A DNA stretch of 64,000 bases from JABHGY01 sp964525185 (GTDB lineage Bacteria; Fidelibacterota; Marinisomatia; Marinisomatales; UBA1611), in NCBI GenBank assembly GCA_964525185.1, contig CAZGFQ010000008.1, forward strand, positions 1 to 64,000, read 5' to 3'. The position numbers and the translations under genes are program-made. The notes under the pieces are model-generated. The model did no database searches and had not been told where the DNA came from. It saw nothing but the letters and a program-made list of their open reading frames with translations. The first letter of the stretch is position 1. Each line of letters begins with the position of its first letter. This document shows, piece after piece, positions 15,072-24,821 of the stretch.

Positions 15072-17288
15072 TTAAATATCATCAATAATTGAATTTAATG
15101 TATGGCTAGGTCTCATTGCAGCTGACACTTTAGATAAATCGGGGTAATAATATCCACCAATTTCTTTTGGTTTTCCTTCAGCGATTAAAAGTTCTTCTAT
15201 TATTTTTTGTTCATTATTTTCTAACGCAGTTGCAATAGGCGAAAATGTGTCAGAAAGTGTTATGCTTTCCGATTGATCTACAAGAGCGCGCGCCCAATAT
15301 TGAGCTAAAAAGTAATGGCCAGATATATTCCCTGGCTCACCTGCAACTCTGGATGGAGATTTCTTATTATCTAAATATTTTGAATTTGCTACATCAAGAG
15401 CGTTTGCTATAATATTCAATTCATTCGAATTATTCTTCCGTGCAATGTAGCGTAATGATTCTGCTAATGCTAAAAATTCGCCCAATGAATCCCATCTTAA
15501 ATGACCTTCTTTTAAGAATTGAGCAACATGTTTTGGCGCAGATCCTCCAGCACCAGTTTCAAATAAGCCTCCCCCGGCTATTAATGGAACAATGGAAAGC
15601 ATTTTCGCAGAAGTACCCAGTTCTAAGATTGGAAATAAATCTGTTAAATAATCACGTAATACATTACCCGTGGCACTAATAGTGTTAAGCCCAGCTCTAA
15701 CTCGTTTTAATGTGAATGCCATTGCAGATTGAGGTGATAATATATGATATTCAATATCATTATTTTTATTATACTGCGGTAAATACTTTAATACACTTTT
15801 TATAATATTAGCATCATGATTACGATTTTTATCGAGCCAAAATACGACAGGTTGTCCAGTGATTTTAGCTCTATTATAAGCTAGTTTAACCCAATCCTTA
15901 ATTGGAATATCTTTCGCGGTAGACATTCTCCAAATATCACCTTTCTCAACATGATGACTTGTTAATATAGACCCATCCTGGTCAATAACGTTCACAATGC
16001 CACTAGTTGGAATTTCGAATGTGGTTGGATGAGAACCATATTCTTCTGCTTTTTGTGCCATAAGACCTACATTAGACACATTTCCCATAGTTGCAACATC
16101 GAACTGGCCATTATTAACGCAATCTTGTAATACTTCTTTATACATAGTAGCATAAGACCTATCCGGGATAATGGCTTTACATTCTTGTAGACTCCCATCA
16201 GAGTTCCACATTTGTCCGCCATCACGCACCACAACTGGCATAGAAGCATCAATGATTATATCATTAGGAGCATGCAAATTTGTAATACCATTATCAGAAT
16301 CTACCATTGCCAAAGATGGCATGGTGTTATATACATCCTGAATAGAATTTTCAATTTTTGATTTTAGGTCTGATGGAAGTGACTCTAGTTTTTTATATAA
16401 ATCACTTAATCCTAGATTTGGATTAATGCCTAATTCTTCAAATTCAGTAGAATATACATCAAATACATCCTTATAATATTCGCGTACACAATGACCAAAC
16501 ATAATTGGATCTGAAACTTTCATCATTGTTGCTTTTAAATGTAAAGAGAATAATAATCCTTCTTCCTTAGAAGCATTTAACTCATATTTGTAAAATTCCT
16601 TTAAATGTTTAACAGACATAAAGGTTGTATCTACAATTTCTTTATCTTGAATACATAATTCTTTTAAATGAATAGTGCTTCCATCATTGGATTGAAGCTC
16701 AATCGTAAGTGTTCCTTCTCCATTATTAATGAAAGATTGTTCATTCCCAAAAAAATCATTCTCATTCATATGGGCAACGTGGGCTTTTGAATAATCAGCG
16801 AATTGTTTAAGACGATGTGGATTATTTTTCGCAAAATTCTTAACAGCATCAGCTGCTCTACGATCAGAATTGCCTTCCCTTAATACAGGATTTACAGCAG
16901 ATCCTAAACAGGTAGAATATTTTTTTTGAATTTTGACCTCGGCATCCGTATTTGGTGTTTCTGGATAATTAGGTATATTATATCCATTTTGTTGAAGTTC
17001 AATTATGCACGCTTTTAGTTGTGGGACAGATGCGGAAATATTTGGAAGCTTAATAATATTACCATTTGGCTCTTTAACAATTTTCCCTAATAAATTAAGA
17101 TCATCATTAATAATTTGATCTGAAGATAAATTTTCGGGAAAAGTTGCAATTATTCGACCTGCAAGGGATATATCTCTTGGCTCAACTTCAATATTTGCGG
17201 TTTTTGTAAATGCATTAACAATAGGTAATAGTGATTGAGTAGCTAATGCTGGTGCCTCGTCAGTAATAGTCCAGATAATTTTTGACAT
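15072..17288 (-). CDS. icd: Monomeric NADP-dependent isocitrate dehydrogenase
   Basis: A 738-residue single-chain isocitrate dehydrogenase, converting isocitrate to 2-oxoglutarate in the TCA cycle. The length and segments such as STCLGSAVNPVLREGNSDRR, GTLTIELQSNDGSTIHLK, MFGHCVREYYKDVF and GGGLFETGAGGSAPKH are typical of the monomeric (about 80 kDa) type, unrelated in length to the 45-kDa dimeric form. The FmdB-like zinc ribbon ends one base upstream of its start. Confidence 0.96.
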   Translation of the reverse strand: MSKIIWTITDEAPALATQSLLPIVNAFTKTANIEVEPRDISLAGRIIATFPENLSSDQIINDDLNLLGKIVKEPNGNIIKLPNISASVPQLKACIIELQQNGYNIPNYPETPNTDAEVKIQKKYSTCLGSAVNPVLREGNSDRRAADAVKNFAKNNPHRLKQFADYSKAHVAHMNENDFFGNEQSFINNGEGTLTIELQSNDGSTIHLKELCIQDKEIVDTTFMSVKHLKEFYKYELNASKEEGLLFSLHLKATMMKVSDPIMFGHCVREYYKDVFDVYSTEFEELGINPNLGLSDLYKKLESLPSDLKSKIENSIQDVYNTMPSLAMVDSDNGITNLHAPNDIIIDASMPVVVRDGGQMWNSDGSLQECKAIIPDRSYATMYKEVLQDCVNNGQFDVATMGNVSNVGLMAQKAEEYGSHPTTFEIPTSGIVNVIDQDGSILTSHHVEKGDIWRMSTAKDIPIKDWVKLAYNRAKITGQPVVFWLDKNRNHDANIIKSVLKYLPQYNKNNDIEYHILSPQSAMAFTLKRVRAGLNTISATGNVLRDYLTDLFPILELGTSAKMLSIVPLIAGGGLFETGAGGSAPKHVAQFLKEGHLRWDSLGEFLALAESLRYIARKNNSNELNIIANALDVANSKYLDNKKSPSRVAGEPGNISGHYFLAQYWARALVDQSESITLSDTFSPIATALENNEQKIIEELLIAEGKPKEIGGYYYPDLSKVSAAMRPSHTLNSIIDDI

Positions 17289-17555
17289 TTAACGATCCTT
17301 TTTCTTGGTTTTCGTTTTCGTTTTAGTTTTATTCGTTGATTCGGGATTTGGTTTGGGTTTTTCTTTATTTTTATAATCTGTAAGATAAAAGCCAGATCCT
17401 TTAAAAATCAGACCAGCACCGCCACTTACAATCCGAGTAATTTTACATTTTTGTACTTCACAATTAGGTTTTTTTTGCAAAGCATCATCGGAGATTGATT
17501 GAAAATAGTCAAAACGTTCTCCGCAAGTGTTACATAAATATTCGTAGGTTGGCAT
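17289..17555 (-). CDS. FmdB-family zinc-ribbon protein
   Basis: An 88-residue protein beginning MPTYEYLCNTCGERFDYFQS with a CxxC pair and a second pair spaced as CEVQKC, the pattern of the FmdB/CxxC regulatory family. A basic lysine/threonine-rich tail (TNKTKTKTKTKKKDR) follows. The function of these proteins is poorly known; a regulatory or nucleic-acid role is inferred from the family name. It sits between coaD and icd. Confidence 0.85.
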   Translation of the reverse strand: MPTYEYLCNTCGERFDYFQSISDDALQKKPNCEVQKCKITRIVSGGAGLIFKGSGFYLTDYKNKEKPKPNPESTNKTKTKTKTKKKDR

Positions 17556-17603
17556 AAGTTCCAGCTTATTTAGATAAAAATTGAGCGGAAATTTATAAAA
17601 TAT

Positions 17604-18083
17604 TTATATATTAAATTTTATTTTTAATGCATCAAATACATCTTTTGTTACATAATCTCTAAGATCGCCTCCGAGTTTTGACACTTCCTTAATTACAGAT
17701 GAATTCAAATGGATATATTTTTCATCTGGCATCATGAATATAGTAGTTATTTCTGGGTTTAAGTGGTAATTCATCATGGCCATTTGGAATTCAAATTCGA
17801 AATCACTCACATGCCTCAATCCTCGAATAAGAGCGCATGCATTTTCTTCACGAGCTGTTTCAGCAATAAGTTGTTTTGTGCTAATTGCGGAAACATTATG
17901 GAGATCTCTCGTACTAGATAATATGAGTTCTACTCTTTCATCTACGGTAAATAATGGATTTTTTGATGAATTGTCTGCAACAGCAAAAACCAATTCATCG
18001 AATAATTTAGATGCACGAATGGCAATGTCTAAATGGCCCTTATGAATTGGATCGAATGTACCAGGGTATATTATTTTTCTCAT
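17604..18083 (-). CDS. coaD: Phosphopantetheine adenylyltransferase
   Basis: A 159-residue nucleotidyltransferase of coenzyme A biosynthesis, transferring AMP from ATP to 4'-phosphopantetheine. GTFDPIHKGHLDIA carries the HxGH motif, ALIRGLRHVSDFEFEFQMA is the family signature, and YIHLNSSVIKEV holds the C-terminal nucleotide-binding residues. It overlaps the end of rsmD by 4 nt; the rsmD-coaD order is common in bacteria. Confidence 0.96.
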   Translation of the reverse strand: MRKIIYPGTFDPIHKGHLDIAIRASKLFDELVFAVADNSSKNPLFTVDERVELILSSTRDLHNVSAISTKQLIAETAREENACALIRGLRHVSDFEFEFQMAMMNYHLNPEITTIFMMPDEKYIHLNSSVIKEVSKLGGDLRDYVTKDVFDALKIKFNI

Positions 18084-18592
18084 TTATTATTCCAGATTGC
18101 TAATTGACTTTTACCATAGTTTCTAATCTCGGGGTCATAGGATAATTTACGATTTGAGCGATTGACTTCTAAAATAAAAATTCCATTTGAACTCAAGTGT
18201 TGAAGAGCTGAATCGATCAAGGGATCAATCTCGATTCCATAATAGGGTGGGTCAGCAAAAATAATATCAAATGATAGAGATGTAGTTTTTAAATATTTAA
18301 ATACATCTTGATGATAGATATGTATATGATCCGGAAATAATTGAGAATTGGATTTTAGCATTTGAATATGGGCTCGATTTGACTCTACAAAATAGATAGG
18401 AGATGCACCTCTACTTAAAGCTTCAAAACCCATGATTCCTGAACCTGAAAAAAGGTCCAGAAATGAGTAATTATTTAATGGTCCAAGAATATCAAATAAA
18501 CTTTTCCGAACAATAGATTTGGTAGGGCGATATTGAGCTTTTAAACTCGTTTCAATCTTCCTCCCTTTATAGAGGCCAGATAGAATATTCAT
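18080..18592 (-). CDS. rsmD: 16S rRNA (guanine966-N2)-methyltransferase RsmD
   Basis: A 170-residue SAM-dependent methyltransferase. FLDLFSGSGIMGFEALSRGA is motif I and FADPPYYG is the catalytic DPPY motif of N-methyltransferases. The N-terminal segment GLYKGRKI and RPTKSIVRKSLFDIL match RsmD. It modifies G966 of 16S rRNA. It is coupled to coaD. Confidence 0.93.
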   Translation of the reverse strand: MNILSGLYKGRKIETSLKAQYRPTKSIVRKSLFDILGPLNNYSFLDLFSGSGIMGFEALSRGASPIYFVESNRAHIQMLKSNSQLFPDHIHIYHQDVFKYLKTTSLSFDIIFADPPYYGIEIDPLIDSALQHLSSNGIFILEVNRSNRKLSYDPEIRNYGKSQLAIWNNK

Positions 18593-18606
18593 AGAATTGA
18601 TTCGTT

Positions 18607-20325
18607 CTATTTAGGATTTAAAAATGAAATATAAAACCCAGCTTTAGGACGCGGATCGGATGGGTTATTAAAGAGAACAAATTTTCTAAATAGGACACGA
18701 TTCCCGGCTTCATTTAGGATACGGCTTATGGTGGTAATTTCATCTAGGGATTTTACCCAGATTAAGATGGGTTCAAAAATATGGGACTCTTTATATATTT
18801 GATCGAAATATTTTAACGAATAGCCGGATAAAGAAGAATCCAGTTGAACAATAACATCTTCGGGAGTTAACCCTGTTCTCGTATTGAGTATCGCAGTCCC
18901 TTTTGGCATATCGAAACTGAAATAACGTCTTATATTTGAACTTCCTGTCTCTTTTTCTTCAGAATAACTTACTAAGTCACCAGGGAGGTATTTACCAAAT
19001 TCAGGGTCGACAATGCTCGTGTATTCTAAACTGATAAAATTCTTTGTAATTGTGAGTGTCGAATATTTATTTATGTCCGTATTCAATAATATATCATTTA
19101 ATGATTTGGATATGAGAAATGACTTATTAATTAATTCTTGAGGAAATGTGCTACTTTTTTTGGCTAATGGTTCACCTGCTTTAGACGATGATCGATCTAC
19201 TTTAAATATTACGTCAGTTTTTATGAAATTAAATGGCCATATTGGGTCATTAATATCTGATCTATATTTTAGATAATTCATACCAAGAAAAAGAATGCCA
19301 ATTATGAGTAAATAATACAAGACATTATTTGATTCAGTTTTGATCGGTTTTTTGATTTTAGATATGGTTCTTTTCCCTTTTTCTACATTAACAATCTCAT
19401 CATCAGAAGGGGTATCGTAATATTTGTCAATAAGTGGGAAGTCTGTTAGCCCTGGCTCATTGAAAAAATTCATTGAGTAAATATGTGATTTAGATTTTGC
19501 CATCACAGTTAAAATTATCGACTCAAAAGAAGGCAAATTGTTAGGAATATCGTCATAGTCGATACCTTCAAATGGTTTTAACTCAATCATTGAATTATTA
19601 TCCCAAACTTTTTTCATTTTTGGTGTCAATGATCCCGTTGATATTATAGGTCTCTTACTGGGATTAGATGTTAAAGATAAAATGGTGGATGATTGGGCGC
19701 TTGAAGCAGTTGAATTTTTAACTATGATATTCCCTTTTGAAAATGTTAAATGTCCAAAATGAAACTGTTGATGTATTAATGCAAAAAAGCGAAAACCTTT
19801 ATCAGACTTATGTACCCATGTTGATTCAGGCAAATCTCCCCAATCTAGGATTGTTGAGCTAATTGGGCCCATCCATAATGGTTGGCATCCTAAACCGGAT
19901 AATGTCAGTTTTAGGTTTATTGCTAAATGTGTCGGAATTGAAACATAATGAAGATTGGGTTCATCTGGTAAATATGTTTGACAATAAATAGATTTAAGCG
20001 GTTGTAACCTCTCTGCATTAACTTTCCAGTTTATAAAATCTAAATGATCTTCTCGGCTTAAATCTATTTCATTTTTAATAATGCCATGAGTCAATAAATC
20101 ATCATCTATGGAAATTGTAATTTCATCTCCCGCTAATGGAATTGAATCATTAATGTCTTTCAAATGATTAGATAAAACTTTATTTAACTCTTTCTCATTT
20201 GATAGTATTGGAAATAGAGAATTTTCTAATTTTACATTAGCGACTTTAGATAAAATAATTTTGTCTGCAACCCTAGTCCATTGGGCGCAAAGAAGGTTCT
20301 TATTGGATATGACAAGACCAATCAA
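18607..20325 (-). CDS. Membrane protein with GspL/PilM-like layout, unknown
   Basis: A 572-residue protein with a large N-terminal cytoplasmic region (starting IGLVISNKNLLCAQW, resembling the first strand of actin-like PilM/GspL proteins), one transmembrane helix near residue 345 (NVLYYLLIIGILFLGMNYL) and a periplasmic C-terminal half. Similarity to named families is too weak to assign function. The start is TTG at 20323-20325 with no clear ribosome binding site. It follows the single-TM protein at 20338 and the HhH protein, which suggests one envelope or DNA-uptake module. Confidence 0.5.
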   Translation of the reverse strand: MIGLVISNKNLLCAQWTRVADKIILSKVANVKLENSLFPILSNEKELNKVLSNHLKDINDSIPLAGDEITISIDDDLLTHGIIKNEIDLSREDHLDFINWKVNAERLQPLKSIYCQTYLPDEPNLHYVSIPTHLAINLKLTLSGLGCQPLWMGPISSTILDWGDLPESTWVHKSDKGFRFFALIHQQFHFGHLTFSKGNIIVKNSTASSAQSSTILSLTSNPSKRPIISTGSLTPKMKKVWDNNSMIELKPFEGIDYDDIPNNLPSFESIILTVMAKSKSHIYSMNFFNEPGLTDFPLIDKYYDTPSDDEIVNVEKGKRTISKIKKPIKTESNNVLYYLLIIGILFLGMNYLKYRSDINDPIWPFNFIKTDVIFKVDRSSSKAGEPLAKKSSTFPQELINKSFLISKSLNDILLNTDINKYSTLTITKNFISLEYTSIVDPEFGKYLPGDLVSYSEEKETGSSNIRRYFSFDMPKGTAILNTRTGLTPEDVIVQLDSSLSGYSLKYFDQIYKESHIFEPILIWVKSLDEITTISRILNEAGNRVLFRKFVLFNNPSDPRPKAGFYISFLNPK

Positions 20326-20337
20326 AACGGATTAATA

Positions 20338-21087
20338 TTAATCCCAGCTTCTAGTTCCATCACTGATCATTCCATGACTATTTGCTTTGAATGAAAATAT
20401 AAGATAACGTGGTTCTTTATACGTTTCAACAATTGGGCTTGTCACACGCAAGCTTTTTATTTCTTCAACAATCTTTATATTATATTCATTTTGTGTTAAT
20501 GGACAGTAATAAGTAGACGAATCAGGAACAAATGTGTCATAATATTCTACTAATTCAACCCGTTCAACAGGAGTTTTTTCTAGTACTTCTTTAAAATTCG
20601 GATCATCTTGCATAAATGAAAGGTTTTTTAATTGAATATAGCTTGTATCATCTCTTGAAAGTTCTTCAGAATACATAATGATGGTAACGCTCGTATCACT
20701 GACTGTGTCTCTTCGGAATTTTTTAAATCCAAATGTTGTATCAAATTCAACAGGGAAACTTTCTGGAATATCTACAGAATAATTTTCATTTCCGAGAAGA
20801 ATAGATTGTTCACCTATGAAATTCGAATCAGCAATGACAGAATCTCTTGCCGCATTAACTAAATTCATAGCTTCATAAAAATCTGAATTGTACAAGCCAG
20901 TTAATTGATTATGAAATTCTTCAATATCATATAAATTTTGCATTCTGAAGCGACTTTCATCTTCAAATACTTTTTCTTCTTCCCAAATGGCAACAGGTAC
21001 ATAAATTGTAATGACCAAGAATAATAATGCTAATACAATACCGACTTCAAGTAAGTCAGATCTTTGTTGTCTCTTTTTTAGTTCCAT
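20338..21087 (-). CDS. Single-pass membrane protein of unknown function
   Basis: A 249-residue protein with one N-terminal transmembrane helix (VGIVLALLFLVITIYVPVA) after a short basic cytoplasmic start, then a mostly extracytoplasmic domain with a coiled-coil-like stretch (EEEKVFEDESRFRMQNLYDIEE). I recognise no family. It lies 12 nt upstream of the GspL-like gene and just downstream of the HhH protein, and is probably part of the same module. Confidence 0.55.
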   Translation of the reverse strand: MELKKRQQRSDLLEVGIVLALLFLVITIYVPVAIWEEEKVFEDESRFRMQNLYDIEEFHNQLTGLYNSDFYEAMNLVNAARDSVIADSNFIGEQSILLGNENYSVDIPESFPVEFDTTFGFKKFRRDTVSDTSVTIIMYSEELSRDDTSYIQLKNLSFMQDDPNFKEVLEKTPVERVELVEYYDTFVPDSSTYYCPLTQNEYNIKIVEEIKSLRVTSPIVETYKEPRYLIFSFKANSHGMISDGTRSWD

Positions 21088-21093
21088 AATGTT

Positions 21094-21537
21094 TTATTCC
21101 GTCTTAAGGATAATTCTCTTTTTATTTAGTTCTAAAGTTTTTGGACCGATTCCTTTAACCTTTTTTAAATCATCGATAGTTTTAAATAAACCGTAATCTT
21201 CTCTATAGTGAATGATTCTTTCTGCTGTGACAGGTCCAATCTTTGTTAATGATGTTAATTCGTCTTTATTTGCAGTATTAATATTAACAAATTCTAGTTC
21301 AACCTTCGAATCCTTTTCTTCAGAATTCGAAATTGTCTTTTTATGTTTTAATTCTAATAAATTTTCCTTCGAATAGATTGAATCGGCTAGTTTTTTAAAT
21401 TCTGATTTTTCAATATGCTTTGAATGTATTGGAGATGAAACTGTTTTTTGTTTTAATTCAGAAATCGTAAACCCAATTACAGCAGATAATCCTAGAAACC
21501 CAATAATTGATTTTTCCTTCGACGTAAATAAAGTCAT
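21094..21537 (-). CDS. ComEA-like helix-hairpin-helix protein
   Basis: A 147-residue protein with an N-terminal membrane anchor (IIGFLGLSAVIGFTIS), a charged linker, and a C-terminal paired helix-hairpin-helix domain: VNINTANKDELTSLTKIGPV, ERIIHYREDYGLFKTIDDLKKVKGIGPKTL. This matches ComEA, the DNA-binding receptor of competence. It overlaps the dnaJ stop by one base. Together with dprA it is consistent with natural transformation, although no ComEC or pilin genes are in the window. Confidence 0.8.
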   Translation of the reverse strand: MTLFTSKEKSIIGFLGLSAVIGFTISELKQKTVSSPIHSKHIEKSEFKKLADSIYSKENLLELKHKKTISNSEEKDSKVELEFVNINTANKDELTSLTKIGPVTAERIIHYREDYGLFKTIDDLKKVKGIGPKTLELNKKRIILKTE

Positions 21538-22637
21538 TAAATATCTATTTTCGAAAATGGGTTTTTTATCGTTTGTTGTTCTTTCTCAAGTTGATTCAAT
21601 GCATTTTTCTCAGATCTCGATATTGACTTTGGTGTCGAGATTTGAACTCTAACCATTTGATCTCCACTACTACTTCCTCTTAAACGAGGGAATCCTTTGT
21701 TTTTTAAACGTAGAATCTGCCCTGATTGAATTCCTGCGGGAATTTTTAAATCAACATGGCTTAAAATTGTTGGCACTTTAATCGATCCGCCTAGTGCAGC
21801 AGTAGTGTAAGGAATATTAAGTTGCAAATAAACATGTTCGCCGTCTCGGACAAAGTATTCATGATCTACTTCATCAAATACAACAATTAAATCACCCGCA
21901 TTTCCTGCAATATTTTGATTTCCTTGGTTTGAGAGTGTTAAATAATTACCAGACTCTACCCCTGCTGGAATATTTACCTTTATTGTTTCTTCTTTTGTAA
22001 TTAATCCATCAGGTCCAGCACCAGATGGTCGATGGCCAATTACTTTACCACTCCCACTGCAATAAGGGCATTCTGAAGCTGTTCTCATTTGACCTAAAAT
22101 AGTATTACTAATCCGTGATACTTGCCCTGCACCGTTACAACTAGAACAAGTATTAAATGTGGCCCCAGGGGCTGGAATACGTTTTTTTATTTTTATTTTT
22201 TTATCAATTCCTTTAGCAATCTCTTCATAAGTCAATTTTAATTTAATACGAATGTCGCTTCCTCCACGCCGCCTACCCTGTCCTCCTTGTCTGCTACCAC
22301 CAAAAAAACTTTCAAATGGACTGCCGCCGCCACCAAATATATCACCAAACTGACTAAATATATCATCCATGCTCATATGAACGCCACCACCAAAGCCAGC
22401 GTGACCGCCATCCCCCATTCCAACCCCCGCATGACCAAATTGATCATAGCGAGATCTTTTAGTTTCATCACTCAGAACAGCATATGCTTCAGCTGCTTCT
22501 TTAAATATTTTTTCTGCTTCACCATCATCTGGATTCTTATCAGGATGATATTTCATAGCCAGTTTTCTATATGATTTTTTGATCTCATTAGCTGACGCAG
22601 ATTTGGAAACGCCTAATATATCGTAAAAATCTCTCAT
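21537..22637 (-). CDS. dnaJ: DnaJ co-chaperone with a shortened zinc domain
   Basis: A 366-residue Hsp40. The N-terminal J domain has the HPD motif (YHPDKNPDDGEAEK), followed by a Gly/Phe-rich linker (GGGGSPFESFFGGS) and two C-terminal substrate-binding beta-domains. The central zinc domain has only two CxxCxGxG repeats (CSSCNGAG and CPYCSGSG), whereas classical DnaJ has four; the segment between them has no cysteines. It activates DnaK ATPase and presents unfolded proteins. It overlaps the 3' end of grpE by 4 nt, the usual chaperone gene pairing. Confidence 0.93.
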   Translation of the reverse strand: MRDFYDILGVSKSASANEIKKSYRKLAMKYHPDKNPDDGEAEKIFKEAAEAYAVLSDETKRSRYDQFGHAGVGMGDGGHAGFGGGVHMSMDDIFSQFGDIFGGGGSPFESFFGGSRQGGQGRRRGGSDIRIKLKLTYEEIAKGIDKKIKIKKRIPAPGATFNTCSSCNGAGQVSRISNTILGQMRTASECPYCSGSGKVIGHRPSGAGPDGLITKEETIKVNIPAGVESGNYLTLSNQGNQNIAGNAGDLIVVFDEVDHEYFVRDGEHVYLQLNIPYTTAALGGSIKVPTILSHVDLKIPAGIQSGQILRLKNKGFPRLRGSSSGDQMVRVQISTPKSISRSEKNALNQLEKEQQTIKNPFSKIDI

Positions 22638-23161
22638 TTTTTGTTCACTATTACTTTTGCATGTCTAATCACGCGATCCTTATAGCGATATCCTTTCTCA
22701 AATACATCTAATATTTGATCTTCCTCATAGGAATCATCTGTCTTGGTCATCATTGCATCATGAAGGTCAGGGTTTACATTCTCCCCTTTTTCTCCAAAAG
22801 GTTTAACATCTAAATCTCCAAGCCATTTGTCGATTTTATACAGCACAAGTGTTAACCCTTCAGAAATAGATCCATCGACTTGAATACCTTCTTTGTCAAT
22901 CGCAGTAGACAAACGGTTAATATCATCCATAACAGGTAAGAATGATTTAATGACATTTTCACCGCCATATTGAAGGAAACCACTTATTTCTTTATCTTTT
23001 CGGCGACGGAAATTTTCAAATTCAGCCTTAAGGCGTAAATGTTTGTCTTGGACTTCAGCTATTTGTTCTTTGAGTAAAACTAATTTTGTAGGTTTTTTGG
23101 GCTTCTTAGTTTTTTTTGAAGCACTTTTATCAGATTTTTCGTTTTTATTATTTTTTGCCAT
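22634..23161 (-). CDS. grpE: GrpE nucleotide exchange factor
   Basis: A 175-residue protein with a lysine-rich N-terminus, a long coiled-coil (EQIAEVQDKHLRLKAEFENF), the GrpE signature RRKDKEISGFLQYGGENVIKSFLPVMDDI, and the C-terminal beta-wing (VNPDLHDAMM, DVFEKGYRYKDRVIRHAKVIV). It releases ADP from DnaK and is coupled to dnaJ. Confidence 0.96.
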   Translation of the reverse strand: MAKNNKNEKSDKSASKKTKKPKKPTKLVLLKEQIAEVQDKHLRLKAEFENFRRRKDKEISGFLQYGGENVIKSFLPVMDDINRLSTAIDKEGIQVDGSISEGLTLVLYKIDKWLGDLDVKPFGEKGENVNPDLHDAMMTKTDDSYEEDQILDVFEKGYRYKDRVIRHAKVIVNKK

Positions 23162-23244
23162 ATTATGAAATTATTATTTAGTGATAGAAATAAGACGACG
23201 AATTTACATCTAGGATGTAAAGATGAAAATAGATCGTAGAAATA

Positions 23245-24117
23245 TTATTTGAGTATACTTGATATAGCTCTATAACTGCCTAAGACTGATATAATACCAG
23301 CCAACCCCGCTAGCCATAACCAAATAAACGGATCTACAGATAAAGACATTTTTAAATGAGCAACTGATTGGATGAGAAAATTACCACCTTTAATGAAGCC
23401 TAACATACTTGGATACACTAATAAGGTAGAAATTGCTCCCATGAGTAACCCTTCAAAAATGAAAGGCATTTTGATGAAAGACTTTGTAGCTCCAATTAAT
23501 TGCATCGAATAAATAAGATTTTTCCGAGAAAAGACACTTAGTTTAACTGTATTGTAAATCACTAGCACAGCAATCAAAACGATTAAACCAGAAACATAAG
23601 GGAAATTAGCTAATAACTTTTGATAATAGCGTTCAAGCTTATTAACAAGGATACCTTGATGTCTTACAACATCCACTCCATCCATTGACTTTATTTCTTG
23701 AATAATCGCATTAAATTTTAATCTTTTTGGACTATTACGGTTAAAATTAACGACTGTACTCGCAGGCAAAGGATTATAACCTAATACATTAAAGATATCT
23801 TCGCCAAATTGATCTTGAAATATATTAACTGCATCTTTTTTCTCTATAACTGTTGCAGATCGTACACCTCTAATTTTTCGTATTTTTTCAGCAATAGCCT
23901 TTGCTTGCAGATCGCTAATTTCCTGTTTATAGAATACTTCAACTTTGTATTTGGATCTAACATATTGAATTGTTTTATGAATATTTTCCCCTCCAATCAT
24001 AAATAATCCAACGATGATAAGAGTAACATATAATGTAAAAATAGCCGTCAAAGATGTGGCTTTGTGTCGCCATACATTTTTAAAACCTTCAGAAATCAAA
24101 AAGATAATTTGATCCAT
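23245..24117 (-). CDS. ftsX: Cell-division ABC transporter permease FtsX
   Basis: A 290-residue membrane protein with four transmembrane segments: one near the N-terminus (LTAIFTLYVTLIIVGLFMIG), a large extracytoplasmic loop (YKQEISDLQAKAIAEKIRKI), and three at the C-terminus. It works with FtsE to control peptidoglycan hydrolases at the division site. It abuts ftsE (one-base overlap). Confidence 0.93.
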   Translation of the reverse strand: MDQIIFLISEGFKNVWRHKATSLTAIFTLYVTLIIVGLFMIGGENIHKTIQYVRSKYKVEVFYKQEISDLQAKAIAEKIRKIRGVRSATVIEKKDAVNIFQDQFGEDIFNVLGYNPLPASTVVNFNRNSPKRLKFNAIIQEIKSMDGVDVVRHQGILVNKLERYYQKLLANFPYVSGLIVLIAVLVIYNTVKLSVFSRKNLIYSMQLIGATKSFIKMPFIFEGLLMGAISTLLVYPSMLGFIKGGNFLIQSVAHLKMSLSVDPFIWLWLAGLAGIISVLGSYRAISSILK

Positions 24118-24773
24118 TATCCATTTCCTCTTAAATGGCCATTTTGGAGCTCCATAATTCGATATCCACGCCCTTTAATAAGATTATAGTTATGGGAAGC
24201 CATTAATATTGTTGTGCCTGTTTCGTGAATCTCTTGTAATAATTTCACAAGTTCAAAAGCTGATACGGGGTCGAGGTTACCGGTAGGTTCGTCAGCTAAC
24301 AAAATAGCTGGATCTTTTACAATTGCTCTTGCTAGAGATGCTCTTTGCTGTTCACCGCCAGATAATTGGCTTGGTTTTAATTTTTCTTTCCCTTCTAATT
24401 TAACTAACCCTATGCATTCTTCTACTCGTTCTGTGATTTCTCTTGTTGGGTATCCCAATACATGCAATGGGAGGGCAATATTATCATACACATTTCGATC
24501 TTCAAGAAGTTGATAGTTTTGGAAGACCATTCCAATATCACGTCTTGCATAAGGAATTTTTCTTTTTTTCAATTTATGGCTTGAGTAATCGCCTGTTTTT
24601 ACGAAACCAGCTTGGGGAAGTAAATCAAAATATATTAGTCGCATTAATGTTGTTTTTCCCGACCCAGTTGGCCCAATTAAAAAAGCAAAATCATTTTCGG
24701 GGATCGTAAAACTGAGATTATTAACACCAACATCCTTTTGGTGGTTGTATGTCACATTCTGAAATTCAATCAT
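24117..24773 (-). CDS. ftsE: Cell-division ABC transporter ATPase FtsE
   Basis: A 218-residue ABC ATPase with Walker A GPTGSGKTTLMR, Q-loop FQNYQLL, signature LSGGEQQRASLARA, Walker B ILLADEPTGNLDP and H-loop ASHNYNL. Position next to ftsX and overall length identify FtsE. Confidence 0.95.
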   Translation of the reverse strand: MIEFQNVTYNHQKDVGVNNLSFTIPENDFAFLIGPTGSGKTTLMRLIYFDLLPQAGFVKTGDYSSHKLKKRKIPYARRDIGMVFQNYQLLEDRNVYDNIALPLHVLGYPTREITERVEECIGLVKLEGKEKLKPSQLSGGEQQRASLARAIVKDPAILLADEPTGNLDPVSAFELVKLLQEIHETGTTILMASHNYNLIKGRGYRIMELQNGHLRGNG

Positions 24774-24821
24774 GGTCTAAACTTAAACATTTTTCTAGAA
24801 CAATTTTATGAAGATTATAGA

